Origin: JAICJR01 sp963848495
Lineage (GTDB): Bacteria; Actinomycetota; Thermoleophilia; Solirubrobacterales; Thermoleophilaceae
Length of the DNA: 64,000 bases
Direction of reading: 5' to 3'
NCBI GenBank assembly: GCA_963848495.1
Contig: CAWKDV010000002.1
Location: 496,001 to 560,000, forward strand
Every line of letters begins with the position of its first letter. The stretch's first letter is position 1. Position numbers and translations under genes: made by a program. The notes under the pieces are model-generated. The model saw only the letters and a program-made list of their open reading frames with translations. It was not told the DNA's origin and did no database searches. Shown here in pieces: positions 56,862 through 64,000 of this stretch.

Positions 56862-57856
56862 AGTCCGCGCTGCAGCTTCCGGCCAACCAGTTCGAGCGCT
56901 TCTACCGCGGTGGGCCGGCCATCGCCGCGCTGCGCGGCGTGCCGTCGCCCGGCGACCGCTTCCCCGAGGACTGGGTCGGCTCGGTCACGGCCGCCTTCGG
57001 GTCCGCGGGCGACGGGCTGACGAGGCTCCCCGACGGCCGCCTCCTGCGCGACGCGATCGCCGACGACCCCGAGTCCTTCCTCGGCGCGGCTCACGTCGCC
57101 CGCTTCGGCCCGGATCCGGCCCTGCTCGTCAAACTGCTCGACGCCGGCGAGCGCCTGCCGGTCCACCTGCACCCCGACCGCGACTTCGCGCGCCGAGAGC
57201 TCGGCTCGCCCTACGGGAAGACCGAGGCCTGGATCGTGGTGTCGGCCGAACCGGGCGCCGTCGTGCAGCTCGGGTTTCGCTCGGACGTGTCGCGGGAGAC
57301 GCTCGCGGATTGGGTCGAGCGCCAGGACGTGGGTGCGATGCTCGACTCGCTGCACTCGCTGTCCGTCACGGCGGGCGACGTGGTCTTCGTGCCGGCCGGC
57401 ACACCGCACGCGATCGGCCAGGGGGTCCTGATCCTCGAGCTGCAGGAGCCGAGCGACCTCTCGATCATGCTCGAGGCGGCGCCCGGGGTCGAGCCGACGC
57501 TCGGGCTTGGCCGGGAGCGGGCGCTCGAGGCCGTGGACAGGCGCGGACTGGGGGAGGGGAAGCTGCATTCGCTCTTGCGCCGCGAGCGCCCGCTGCGGCC
57601 CAGCGTGCGCTCGGTGTTGCCCGAGGCGGCCGACCCGTTCTTCCGCGCGGAGTGGATCGAGCCCGACCCGCTGGCCGAGCTCGACGCCGGCTTCTCGATC
57701 GTCGTGGTGCTGGAGGGCGGCGGCACGCTCGTCCTCGAGGGCGGCGAGGAGCCGCTCCAGCGCGGCTCAACCGTGCTGGTGCCTGCCGCCGCAGGTCCGG
57801 GCGAGCTGCGCGGATCGCTGGTGGCGGTGCGCTGCCGCCCGCCCGATCCGCGCTGA
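56849..57856 (+). CDS. manA: Mannose-6-phosphate isomerase, class I
   Basis: A 335-aa type I phosphomannose isomerase. LPVHLHPDRDFARRELGS (about 108-125) gives the H-x-H zinc ligands, GKTEAWIVV the Glu, and FVPAGTPHAIGQGV (about 193-206) the last His. It interconverts mannose-6-phosphate and fructose-6-phosphate. Related proteins with this compact length serve as transcription-linked or glycoside-pathway isomerases. It follows the GH52 remnant, an association common for glycosidase loci. Confidence 0.85.
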   Translation: MAALKSALQLPANQFERFYRGGPAIAALRGVPSPGDRFPEDWVGSVTAAFGSAGDGLTRLPDGRLLRDAIADDPESFLGAAHVARFGPDPALLVKLLDAGERLPVHLHPDRDFARRELGSPYGKTEAWIVVSAEPGAVVQLGFRSDVSRETLADWVERQDVGAMLDSLHSLSVTAGDVVFVPAGTPHAIGQGVLILELQEPSDLSIMLEAAPGVEPTLGLGRERALEAVDRRGLGEGKLHSLLRRERPLRPSVRSVLPEAADPFFRAEWIEPDPLAELDAGFSIVVVLEGGGTLVLEGGEEPLQRGSTVLVPAAAGPGELRGSLVAVRCRPPDPR

Positions 57857-57889
57857 ATCCGACCGACCCGTTCCCTACGATCGCCCGCG

Positions 57890-58117
57890 ATGGCTCTGCC
57901 GGGCAGAGGTGCGGACGCGATCCACTACGTCCGCGGGGAGATCGAGCAGATGACGGGTGGCCGCGTGGCGCTGCTGCCCGACGTCATCGTCGGCTTCGGC
58001 AAGACCCGCGCGATGCTGCACGGCGACTGTGACCCGCAGGCCGTGACCGTCCACGGCGACGCCCTCACGGCGCTCGAGGCGCTGCGCGAGGCCTGCCGGC
58101 ACGCCGAGGCGGCTTAG
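57890..58117 (+). CDS. Small hypothetical protein
   Basis: A 75-aa protein, MALPGRGADAIHYVRGEIEQ, with a globular middle and an Ala-rich helical end LEALREACRHAEAA. TACGAT lies 8 bases before the ATG, as in other leaderless genes here. Its last 45 bases are nearly repeated at 58200-58246. Family unknown. Confidence 0.55.
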   Translation: MALPGRGADAIHYVRGEIEQMTGGRVALLPDVIVGFGKTRAMLHGDCDPQAVTVHGDALTALEALREACRHAEAA

Positions 58118-58135
58118 CCGGCGCTCAACGCGCTA

Positions 58136-58180
58136 AGCGTCAGGAGTTTGGGGGTCATATGTCCCTTAAGTCCTGACGCT
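58136..58180. repeat. Palindromic element, copy a
   Basis: AGCGTCAGG (58136-58144) pairs perfectly with CCTGACGCT (58172-58180). The inner arm is imperfect around the loop GGGGGTCATATGTCCC. It shares the outer arm and the TCATATG loop with copy b at 58303-58349. Confidence 0.75.
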
Positions 58181-58199
58181 GGAGTTCTCAGCGCGCCTC

Positions 58200-58248
58200 G
58201 CCGAGGTGCTGCGCGAGGCCTGCCGGCAGCATCCTGAAGCGGCTTGAC
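58200..58248 (+). repeat. Duplicated 3' tail of the small gene at 57890
   Basis: The sequence encodes LAEVLREACRQHPEAA and a stop, close to the end LEALREACRHAEAA of the gene at 57890-58117. It lies between the two palindromes, showing that a unit of gene tail plus palindrome was duplicated. Confidence 0.65.
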
Positions 58249-58302
58249 AGGGCCGGCGCCTACGGCAGCAATGAGGGCGGCCCGGAGTCTGGTGTGGCGC
58301 CT

Positions 58303-58349
58303 AAGCGTCAGGACTTACCGGGTCATATGCCCGGTAGGACCTGATGCTT
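58303..58349. repeat. Palindromic element, copy b
   Basis: AAGCGTCAGG (58303-58312) pairs with CCTGATGCTT (58340-58349), and TACCGGG (58316-58322) with CCCGGTA (58330-58336) around the loop TCATATG. It is the better-formed copy and could act as a REP-like mobile palindrome or as a bidirectional terminator for the facing genes. Confidence 0.78.
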
Positions 58350-58409
58350 CCGCTTCGGGCCGCCTTTATTGCTGTCGTTGACGCCGCGAAAGCCACCGAC
58401 GCCGACGGC

Positions 58410-59279
58410 TCAGCGGGCTTCCGCCTCGGCTTCCGCGACGCGCGCGGCAGCGTCGTCCTCGGCAGCGCGGGCCTTCGCCAGCGCCGTCTCCGCCTGCTCG
58501 GCCGCCTTCTGCGCGCGCTCGGCGGCTCGCGTCGCATCCCGCAGCTCGCGCTCGGCCTCCGTCACGGCCCGTTTGCGCTCGCGCAGCTCCGCCCGCGCTG
58601 CCTTCAGCGCCTCGCGGGCGGCGGCGCGCTGCTCGGCGCGGCTCGGGCCCGAGGGCTCGGGCGATGGCCCAGCGGTCCGCCGTCCGCGGTCAGCGGTCTG
58701 CCGACCCTGCGACCTGCGACCTGCGACCTCGCGCCGCGCGGTTGGCAGGGGCCCCGCAAACTCCCCAAACCCCGTCGCCCGCTGCTCGCTGGTCAGCCGC
58801 CCCAGCTCGAACTGCCGCCGCACCTCGTCGTCGAGCGCGATCGAGCGCAGCGTCTGCTCAGCCTTCTCCAGCGTGGCGCCGCTCGGCGAGCGGCCCTGGC
58901 GGTCGAGCAGACCCGGCGCCTTCGCCAGCAGGTCGCGGATCGCCGCGCTGTGCTCCTCGCCCGCCTTGCCGAGCTCGCCGGCGCTGCCCTTGCCCGACAG
59001 CACGCGCTCGTTCGCCTTGCGGAGCGCCTCGTCGGCCGTGAGCAGCCGCTTGGCATCGCGCGGCTGCGAACGGGCGAGCTGGTTCACGAGCCAGGCGGCG
59101 GCGGTCGGCCGCTTCAGGCCCTTGACCCAGTTCGCCTCCTCGCGCCCGCCGCCCTGGCGCAGCTCCTTGGCGAGCGCGTCGCGCGCGGGCGTGAACTCGT
59201 CGAGCGGGAGCCCGTAGAGCGAGTCCACCCGCTCCGCCGGCGCGGCGGAGGGGACGTCGGTCGGATCGCTGGCCGCCAT
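58410..59279 (-). CDS. Coiled-coil protein, unknown function
   Basis: A 289-aa protein. The first 150 residues form a conserved-looking domain (LYGLPLDEFTPARDALAKEL, NWVKGLKRPTAAAWLVNQLA). A low-complexity hinge (about 180-205) is encoded partly by three tandem CTGCGAC units at 58707-58727. The last 90 residues are a charged, Ala/Glu/Arg-rich coiled coil. No catalytic motif. Start MAASDPT at 59279. It follows the hydrogenase protease by 11 bases on the same strand. Confidence 0.68.
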   Translation of the reverse strand: MAASDPTDVPSAAPAERVDSLYGLPLDEFTPARDALAKELRQGGGREEANWVKGLKRPTAAAWLVNQLARSQPRDAKRLLTADEALRKANERVLSGKGSAGELGKAGEEHSAAIRDLLAKAPGLLDRQGRSPSGATLEKAEQTLRSIALDDEVRRQFELGRLTSEQRATGFGEFAGPLPTARREVAGRRSQGRQTADRGRRTAGPSPEPSGPSRAEQRAAAREALKAARAELRERKRAVTEAERELRDATRAAERAQKAAEQAETALAKARAAEDDAAARVAEAEAEAR

Positions 59280-59290
59280 GGGGGACGGCT

Positions 59291-59773
59291 TCAAGAAGAG
59301 GGCGTCAGCTCCTCCACGACCCCGTCCACCGCGCGTTCGACCTCGGGGGTGAGGCCGGCGCCGGTCTCGAAGGTCTGGCCTTCGATCGCGTAGACGATCA
59401 ACTCGCGCGGCATCCGCCCGAGCGCGCGGGCGAGCTCCACGGCCTCGGCCACGCCGAACGCGTGTGTCGAGCCGCGCAGGAGCTGGGTGGGAAGCGGCTC
59501 GTCGGCGGCGTCGAAGCGGTGCACGGTGCCGGCGGGCGCACCCGAGTAGGCGGCGTCGACGACCACGACGAGGTCCGAGCCGCTCCACAGGTGGACGAGG
59601 CGCGACTGGTCGCCCTCGTGCGAGATCACCCTGAGCCCGTCCTGTGCCAGGCCGAGCCGCCTCGCGACCTCGAGGCCGGCCGCATCGTCGCCGCGCCAGG
59701 AGTTGCCGACGCCGATTACGGTCAGCGGCGGTCCACTCGGAGCTTCAGGAAGTGCGTACTGCAAGAAATGCAT
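59291..59773 (-). CDS. Hydrogenase maturation protease
   Basis: A 160-aa HyaD/HycI-type endopeptidase. VIGVGNSWRGDDAAGLEVAR (about 19-38) has the G-N-x-x-x-x-D-D nickel-site motif, and VVVVDAAYSGAPAGTV the second Asp. STHAFGVAEAVELA has the His. It trims the C-terminal tail of the large subunit after Ni is inserted. The frame start at 59773 overlaps the large-subunit gene by 52 bases, which couples their translation. Confidence 0.88.
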   Translation of the reverse strand: MHFLQYALPEAPSGPPLTVIGVGNSWRGDDAAGLEVARRLGLAQDGLRVISHEGDQSRLVHLWSGSDLVVVVDAAYSGAPAGTVHRFDAADEPLPTQLLRGSTHAFGVAEAVELARALGRMPRELIVYAIEGQTFETGAGLTPEVERAVDGVVEELTPSS

Positions 59774-61035
59774 GGGTCGTAATTGCGAATCGTCTGTTCG
59801 CAGCGAATCCTTAGTTCTTCATCGGAAAGTTCTGCGAAGAGCTCCACGGTTTCGCGGAGGTCCTCCTCGATCCTGCGCTGGTTCTGGGAGGTGGGAGGCA
59901 CGATCCTGGCGTCCCGGATCGTGCCGCCGTCGTCGATCTCGTAGCGATGCCAGAGCAGGCCGCGCGGCGCCTCGCTCCAGCCGCAGCCCACGCCGGCGAC
60001 GGGTGGCGCCTCCACCGCCGGCGGATCCGGCGGCTCATAGGAGTTGATGATGCGCAGGCTCTCCTCCACCGCCCACAGCACCTCCACCATGCGCACCACG
60101 ATGCTCTTGTAGGGGTTGTTCACCACCGGCCCGAGCCCGGCCTGCTCCGCCGCCTCGCGGGCCATCGGCGACAGCTGCTCGTGGTTGAGCGCGTAGCGCG
60201 CCATCGGCCCGACGAGGTAGCTGCGGCCGTCGGCCATCCGCGAGTGGAGGGCGGTGGAGTGCTCCACGTGCTCCTCGATGAAGTGCTGGTCGTACTCCTG
60301 CGGCGTGATGTCGAGGCCGCTCGAGGAAATGAGCCGTCCGTTCTCGACCGCATAGCTGTCCGGCTCGTGCAGGGCGACGAACTCGTAGTCGTGCTCGTAC
60401 TCCGGGATCGGCAGCGAGGCCGTGAACGGCACGGCCTGGCGGGCGAACTCGAGGCACTCCTCGAGGTTGCGCGCGACCTCCGCGAACTCGCTCTTCTCGG
60501 GCGCCTTGTAGAAGCCGCCGACGCGGGTGTTGATCGGGTGGATCTCGCGCCCGCCGACCGCGCACATGAGCTCGTTGCCCGCCTTCTTCAGCTTGAGCGC
60601 GCCCTCGACGATCTCGGGATGGTCGGCGGCGATCTCGAACGCGTTGTGGTAGCCGAGGTAGTCCGGCGCGTGGAGCATGAACACGTGCAGCGTGTGGCTC
60701 TCGATCCACTCACCGCAGTAGAGGAGCCGGCGCAGCTCGCGGATGCCCTTCGGGATCTCGACCCCGCAGGCGTCCTCCATCGCGTGGAGCGAGCTCACCT
60801 GGTAGGCCACCGGGCAGATGCCGCAGATGCGCGCGGTGATGTCCGGCACCTCGCGGTAGCTGCGCCCGCGCAGGAAGGCCTCGAAGAAGCGCGGCGGCTC
60901 GTAGATCCGCAGCCTGACCTCCTCCGCCTTGCCGTCGCGCAGCGTGACGTCCATCGCGCCCTCGCCCTCCACGCGCGCCAGCGCGTCGACCACGAAGCTG
61001 CGCACCTCGGTGCCGCGCTCAGGCGTGATGCTCAC
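59722..61035 (-). CDS. hyhL: Group 3b NiFe hydrogenase large subunit
   Basis: A 437-aa alpha subunit. The first Ni ligand motif is RICGICPVAYQVSSLHAMED (about 69-88) and the second is DPCISCSTHFLKL near the end, giving four Cys for the Ni-Fe site. Nine residues (FLKLRVDRR) follow the conserved His and should be removed by the protease. The enzyme oxidises H2 with NAD(P) or evolves it, and group 3b members may also reduce sulfur. It overlaps the small-subunit gene by 17 bases. Confidence 0.93.
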   Translation of the reverse strand: MSITPERGTEVRSFVVDALARVEGEGAMDVTLRDGKAEEVRLRIYEPPRFFEAFLRGRSYREVPDITARICGICPVAYQVSSLHAMEDACGVEIPKGIRELRRLLYCGEWIESHTLHVFMLHAPDYLGYHNAFEIAADHPEIVEGALKLKKAGNELMCAVGGREIHPINTRVGGFYKAPEKSEFAEVARNLEECLEFARQAVPFTASLPIPEYEHDYEFVALHEPDSYAVENGRLISSSGLDITPQEYDQHFIEEHVEHSTALHSRMADGRSYLVGPMARYALNHEQLSPMAREAAEQAGLGPVVNNPYKSIVVRMVEVLWAVEESLRIINSYEPPDPPAVEAPPVAGVGCGWSEAPRGLLWHRYEIDDGGTIRDARIVPPTSQNQRRIEEDLRETVELFAELSDEELRIRCEQTIRNYDPCISCSTHFLKLRVDRR

Positions 61036-61807
61036 GGGCCGTGCTCTCCTCTTTGAACTGCGGCGCGGACGCGTAGATCATCCGGTACATGCGCACGATG
61101 TCCTGGTCGTCGCTGCCGTGGCCGTCGAACCAGTCGCCGAGCGACTTCGTGTTGGGCGACTCCATCGGCCCGAAGCAGCCGTAGCAGCCGCGGTGGTAGG
61201 TGGGGCAGAGCGCGCCGCAGCCGGCGTGGGTGACCGGCCCCATGCAGGGCGTGCCGTGGGCCACCATCACGCAGACGTTGCCGCGCCGCTTGCACTCGAT
61301 GCAGACGCTGTGCGAGGGGATCGCCGGCCTGCGCTCGTTGAGGTAAGCCGCGATCACCTCGAGCAGCTGGTGCTTGTTGGGCGGGCAGCCCTGCAGCTCG
61401 AAGTCGATCTGCACGTGGTCGCTCAGCGGAGTGGAGTCGGCCAGCGTCGAGATGTACTCGGGCGACGCGTACACAAGAGGGATGAAGTCCTCGACGTTGG
61501 CGAAGTTGCGCAGCGCCTGCACGCCGCCGGCCGTGGCGCAGGCGCCGACCGACACCACGCGGCGGGACTTCTGGCGGATCTCGTGGATGCGCTCTATGTC
61601 GTGCGCGGTGGTGATCGAGCCCTCCACGATCGAGAGGTCGTATGGCCCCTCGACGGTCGCGCTCGACGCCTCGAGGAAGTAGGCGATGTCGACCGCGCCG
61701 GGGAGCTGCAGGAGCTCGTCCTCGCAGTCGAGGATCGAGAGCTGGCAGCCGTCGCAGGAGGCGAACTTCCAGACGGCGAGCGTCTGCTTGCGGCCGCTGC
61801 CGTTCAT
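61019..61807 (-). CDS. hyhS: Group 3b NiFe hydrogenase small subunit
   Basis: A 262-aa delta subunit. FASCDGCQLSILDCEDELL (about 13-31) and VGACATAGGVQALRNF (about 87-102) hold the proximal cluster ligands, ELQGCPPNKHQLLEVI the next one, and the C-terminal VCIECKRRGNVCVM, CMGPVTHAGCGALCP and HRGCYGCFGP bind further [4Fe-4S] clusters. It passes electrons from the NiFe site to the gamma subunit. The start may be ATG 61807 or GTG 61816, the latter overlapping the gamma stop in GTGA. Confidence 0.92.
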   Translation of the reverse strand: MNGSGRKQTLAVWKFASCDGCQLSILDCEDELLQLPGAVDIAYFLEASSATVEGPYDLSIVEGSITTAHDIERIHEIRQKSRRVVSVGACATAGGVQALRNFANVEDFIPLVYASPEYISTLADSTPLSDHVQIDFELQGCPPNKHQLLEVIAAYLNERRPAIPSHSVCIECKRRGNVCVMVAHGTPCMGPVTHAGCGALCPTYHRGCYGCFGPMESPNTKSLGDWFDGHGSDDQDIVRMYRMIYASAPQFKEESTAREHHA

Positions 61808-61812
61808 CGAGC

Positions 61813-62625
61813 TCACAGCTCCCTCACCCTGATCAGCGGGTCCATCACGTCGCTGCGGAAGACCGGTCCGTCCTTGCAGATGAACGTCTCGCGCAGCTGG
61901 CAGTGCCCGCAGTGGCCGACCGCGCACTTCATGCTGCGCTCCATCGAGATCTGGATCGACTCGTCGGGCATGCCGGCATCGCGCAGCGCGTCGACGGTGA
62001 AGCGCATCATCAGCTCCGGCCCGCAGACGAAGGCGGTGGTGCGCGCAGGATCGAAGTCCGCGCGCGGGATCAGCGTCGTGACCACGCCCACGCGGCCGCG
62101 CCAGTCCTCCGGTGCGGTGTCCACCGTCACGTCCACGTCAAAGTCGAGGTGGCCGCCCCACTGCTCGAGCTCGTCCATGAACAGCAGCTCCTCCGGCGAG
62201 CGGCCGCCGTAGCAGAGGAGCACCCGCGCGAAGCGATCGCGGTTGGCCAGCACGTGGTAGATCACGGGACGCAGCGGGGCGAGCCCGATGCCGCCGGCCA
62301 CGAGCACTATGTCCTGGCCCTCCGCCTCGGCGATCGGCCAGCTCGTTCCGAACGGGCCGCGCACGCCGACGTAGGCGCCGGGCGCGAAGCCGCAGATCGT
62401 CTCCGTCACGGCGCCCACCGCGCGGAGCGTGTGGATCAGCGGGCCGGGCTGGGTGAGGTCGCCGCTGATCGAGATCGGCACCTCCCCGACGCCGAACGCG
62501 TACAGCATCCCGAACTGCCCGGGCGCGAATTGAGGCACGCCGCCGTTGGTCGGCTCGAGCGTGAGCGTCCAGGTGTCGTGGGTCTCCTGGCGCGTGTCGA
62601 TCACCCGGTAGGGCTCCGGGGTCAT
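61813..62625 (-). CDS. hyhG: Group 3b hydrogenase gamma subunit (FAD/NAD(P) reductase with [2Fe-2S])
   Basis: A 270-aa ferredoxin-NADP-reductase-like subunit. FAPGQFGMLYAFGVGEVPIS (FAD), LVAGGIGLAPLRPVIYHV (NAD(P)) and AFVCGPELMMRFTVDAL are in order. The C-terminal CAVGHCGHCQL plus the following Cys bind a [2Fe-2S] cluster. It exchanges electrons with NAD(P). The start is uncertain: ATG 62625, GTG 62637 or ATG 62673, the last overlapping the cNMP-domain gene. Confidence 0.9.
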   Translation of the reverse strand: MTPEPYRVIDTRQETHDTWTLTLEPTNGGVPQFAPGQFGMLYAFGVGEVPISISGDLTQPGPLIHTLRAVGAVTETICGFAPGAYVGVRGPFGTSWPIAEAEGQDIVLVAGGIGLAPLRPVIYHVLANRDRFARVLLCYGGRSPEELLFMDELEQWGGHLDFDVDVTVDTAPEDWRGRVGVVTTLIPRADFDPARTTAFVCGPELMMRFTVDALRDAGMPDESIQISMERSMKCAVGHCGHCQLRETFICKDGPVFRSDVMDPLIRVREL

Positions 62626-62644
62626 CACGCTCTGCACGCCGGTC

Positions 62645-63121
62645 TCAGCTGCTTGGGACCGCGCCATACACATCGAGTAGCTGGAGGCGGGTGTTCTGCA
62701 GGCGCTCGAGGATCACGCCGGTGAACAGCTTCAGGATGTCGTAGCCGAGCGCCGAGTCCTGCTCGAGCTTGCCGCGCAGGCAGGCCGCGTCGAAGGCGAT
62801 CGTGTCGGTGTCGGTCACCGCGCGCGCGTCGAAGGCCACGCGATAGGGCGACATCAGCCAGGACCAGCCGAGCAGGTCGCCGTCGTGCAGGCTCTGGATG
62901 GTCACGCCGCCGCGCTGGGGCACGTAGACGTCGAGCGCGACGATCCCGTCCTTGATCACGTAGAAGACGTCTGCCTGCTCGCCCTCGCGCATCAGGTAGT
63001 CGCCGTGCTGGAATGCCTGGCTGCGCGCGCAGCCCGCGATCGTGGCCCGGTGCTCGTCGGTCAGCGGCGACAGCGCAGCCACGCCGGCGAGATCTTGCTC
63101 AATGGTTGCCACGTTCACCAC
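62645..63121 (-). CDS. Cyclic-nucleotide-binding-domain protein in the hydrogenase operon
   Basis: A 158-aa protein consisting of one CRP-type sensory barrel: FQHGDYLMREGEQADVFYVI (about 37-56), HDGDLLGWSWLMSPYRVAFDARA and a C-terminal helix. There is no DNA-binding domain, so it is not a classical Crp. The phosphate-binding Arg pocket is only partly kept. It sits between the beta and gamma genes with overlaps on both sides, so it likely binds and regulates the enzyme or assists assembly. Start GTG 63121 or 63112. Confidence 0.85.
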   Translation of the reverse strand: MVNVATIEQDLAGVAALSPLTDEHRATIAGCARSQAFQHGDYLMREGEQADVFYVIKDGIVALDVYVPQRGGVTIQSLHDGDLLGWSWLMSPYRVAFDARAVTDTDTIAFDAACLRGKLEQDSALGYDILKLFTGVILERLQNTRLQLLDVYGAVPSS

Positions 63122-64000
63122 TTTCCACGAGTAGGTCGCGGAGGTCGTTCGCGCGGATGGCGGAGACCTCCTCGGTGATGTCGATCGCGACGGGGCACCA
63201 GGTGATGCAGCGCCCGCAGCCGACGCAGCCGGAGCTTCCGAACTGGTCGATCCAACTGGCCAGCTTGTGCGTCATCCACTGCCGGTAGCGCGAGCGCCCG
63301 GAGTTGTGGACGCTGCCGCCGTGGATGTAGGAGTGGTCCCAGGTGAAGCAGGAGTCCCACTCCCGCGTGCGCTCGGCCTCGCTGCCGGTGAGGTCCGACA
63401 CGTCCTCCACCGTGCTGCAGAAGCACGTGGGGCACGCCAGCGTGCAGTTGCCGCAGGTGAGGCAGCGCTCGGCGACGTCGTCCCAGCGCGGGTGCTCGGC
63501 GTTCTCGTACAGCAGCTCCTTGATGCCGTCGGTGTCGAGCGTGCGGCCCATCGAGGCCGCCGTCTGCGCGATGACCTCGTCGGCCGAGCGCGTGTCGTCC
63601 TCGGCCGCAGGACGGTGCGGCAGCTCGGCGAGGATCTCCGCGCCGCGCTCGCTGCCCACCTCCACCAGGAAGCGGTGCTCGCCGTCGAGCAGCTCGGTGA
63701 GGGCGAGGTCGAAGCCCGACTCGGCCTTGGGCCCGGTGCCCATCGAGACGCAGAAGCAGGTGCCGCCGGCCTTCGCGCAGTTCACCGCCACGATGAAGGC
63801 GTCGCGGCGACGAGCCTCGTAGTCGTGGTCGACGAACTTGTCGCCCATGAACACCCGATCCTGGATCTTGATCGCATGCAGGTCACACGAGCGCACGCCG
63901 ATGAACGCGTAGTTCGGCGGCGCCTCGTTCTGCTCGATCTCCACCCCGCCGTCGCCGTTGCGGGACGCCTTCCAGAGCCGGAGCCTGGGCGGGAACAGCA
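63099..64000 (-). CDS. hyhB: Group 3b hydrogenase beta subunit (4Fe-4S), 5' end outside window
   Basis: The visible 300 codons end at 63099 and the frame stays open to the window edge (LFPPRLRLWKASRNGDGG upstream), so the start lies beyond 64000. GVRSCDLHAIKIQDRVF (an F420- or sulfite-reductase-like fold) precedes two cluster motifs: CLTCGNCTLACPTCFC and GCVGCGRCITWCPVAIDI, each with four or more Cys. It takes electrons between the gamma subunit and the small subunit or an external acceptor. It heads the visible operon. Confidence 0.9.
   Translation of the reverse strand, partial: LFPPRLRLWKASRNGDGGVEIEQNEAPPNYAFIGVRSCDLHAIKIQDRVFMGDKFVDHDYEARRRDAFIVAVNCAKAGGTCFCVSMGTGPKAESGFDLALTELLDGEHRFLVEVGSERGAEILAELPHRPAAEDDTRSADEVIAQTAASMGRTLDTDGIKELLYENAEHPRWDDVAERCLTCGNCTLACPTCFCSTVEDVSDLTGSEAERTREWDSCFTWDHSYIHGGSVHNSGRSRYRQWMTHKLASWIDQFGSSGCVGCGRCITWCPVAIDITEEVSAIRANDLRDLLVESGERGNH

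Noticed and set aside
58707..58727. CRISPR-like repeats
   Set aside because: Seven-base tandem units without spacers or cas genes.

Overview
The window is GC-rich DNA from an actinobacterium. Short leaderless-style promoters (an nAnnnT box 6-8 bases before the start codon), a SARP/BTAD-type regulator, LAL-type LuxR regulators, PfkB sugar kinases, DUF2252 and MpsC-domain proteins and a BGSL-type group 3b NiFe hydrogenase fit a soil lineage such as the Thermoleophilia (Solirubrobacterales). That placement is an inference. No rRNA or complete tRNA is present.

Layout. 1-2611 is a mobile or integration zone: the edge of an IS21-like element, a complete IS110-family element, a tRNA-Thr(CGT) 3' half that looks like an integrase attachment site, a short repeat cluster and a type II toxin-antitoxin pair. 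2845-5464 is a row of three alpha/beta hydrolases. 5550-13844 holds a LAL LuxR regulator, a flavin reductase plus acyl-CoA-dehydrogenase-fold pair, OsmC and a SAM methyltransferase. A divergent promoter with helically phased heptamers then leads to a frameshifted MMPL exporter. 13833-21779 (minus strand) is a BTAD regulator, a Rieske-like protein with an altered ligand motif, a cholesterol-oxidase-like GMC flavoprotein, a membrane protein and two alpha/beta hydrolases. Together these look like oxidative breakdown and handling of a lipophilic compound (sterol, terpenoid or similar). 21890-27832 carries GAP-family, DUF2252, BBE-type FAD oxidase, cupin, histidine kinase and small genes.

27829-36176 contains three MpsC/DUF2294 paralogues around a fatty acid desaturase, then MarR, a DUF1801 protein, DedA, Bax-inhibitor-like, an atypical SDR, an enoyl-CoA hydratase, a leftover LuxR C-terminus and a thioredoxin-fold protein. 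36217-45189 is a sugar-use locus: two PfkB kinases, a complete ABC importer, a SIS-domain isomerase/deaminase, a divergent DeoR repressor and a GH4 glycosidase. 45295-58117 is mixed: LapA, DAO-type oxidase, DUF1254, two DHA2 exporters (one a pseudogene), an ATP-dependent DNA ligase, a BNR protein, an SDR, a chemoreceptor with a CZB zinc domain, an internally deleted GH52 glycosidase and a class I mannose-6-phosphate isomerase. 58118-58409 holds two long palindromes of one family beside a duplicated gene tail. 59291-64000 is a group 3b NAD(P)-linked NiFe hydrogenase operon with a cyclic-nucleotide-binding protein embedded in it and its own maturation protease.

Several genes are broken: MMPL, DUF1801, DHA2, GH52 and a LuxR remnant. 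Three of the lesions are single-base frame changes, so sequencing or assembly error should be excluded before biology is read into them. The most distinctive signals are the Cys-for-His Rieske-like protein next to the GMC enzyme, the 11-bp-phased heptamers beside the BTAD regulator, the palindrome family at 58.1-58.35 kb, the MpsC trio, the tRNA-Thr attachment-like half and the GH52 remnant.
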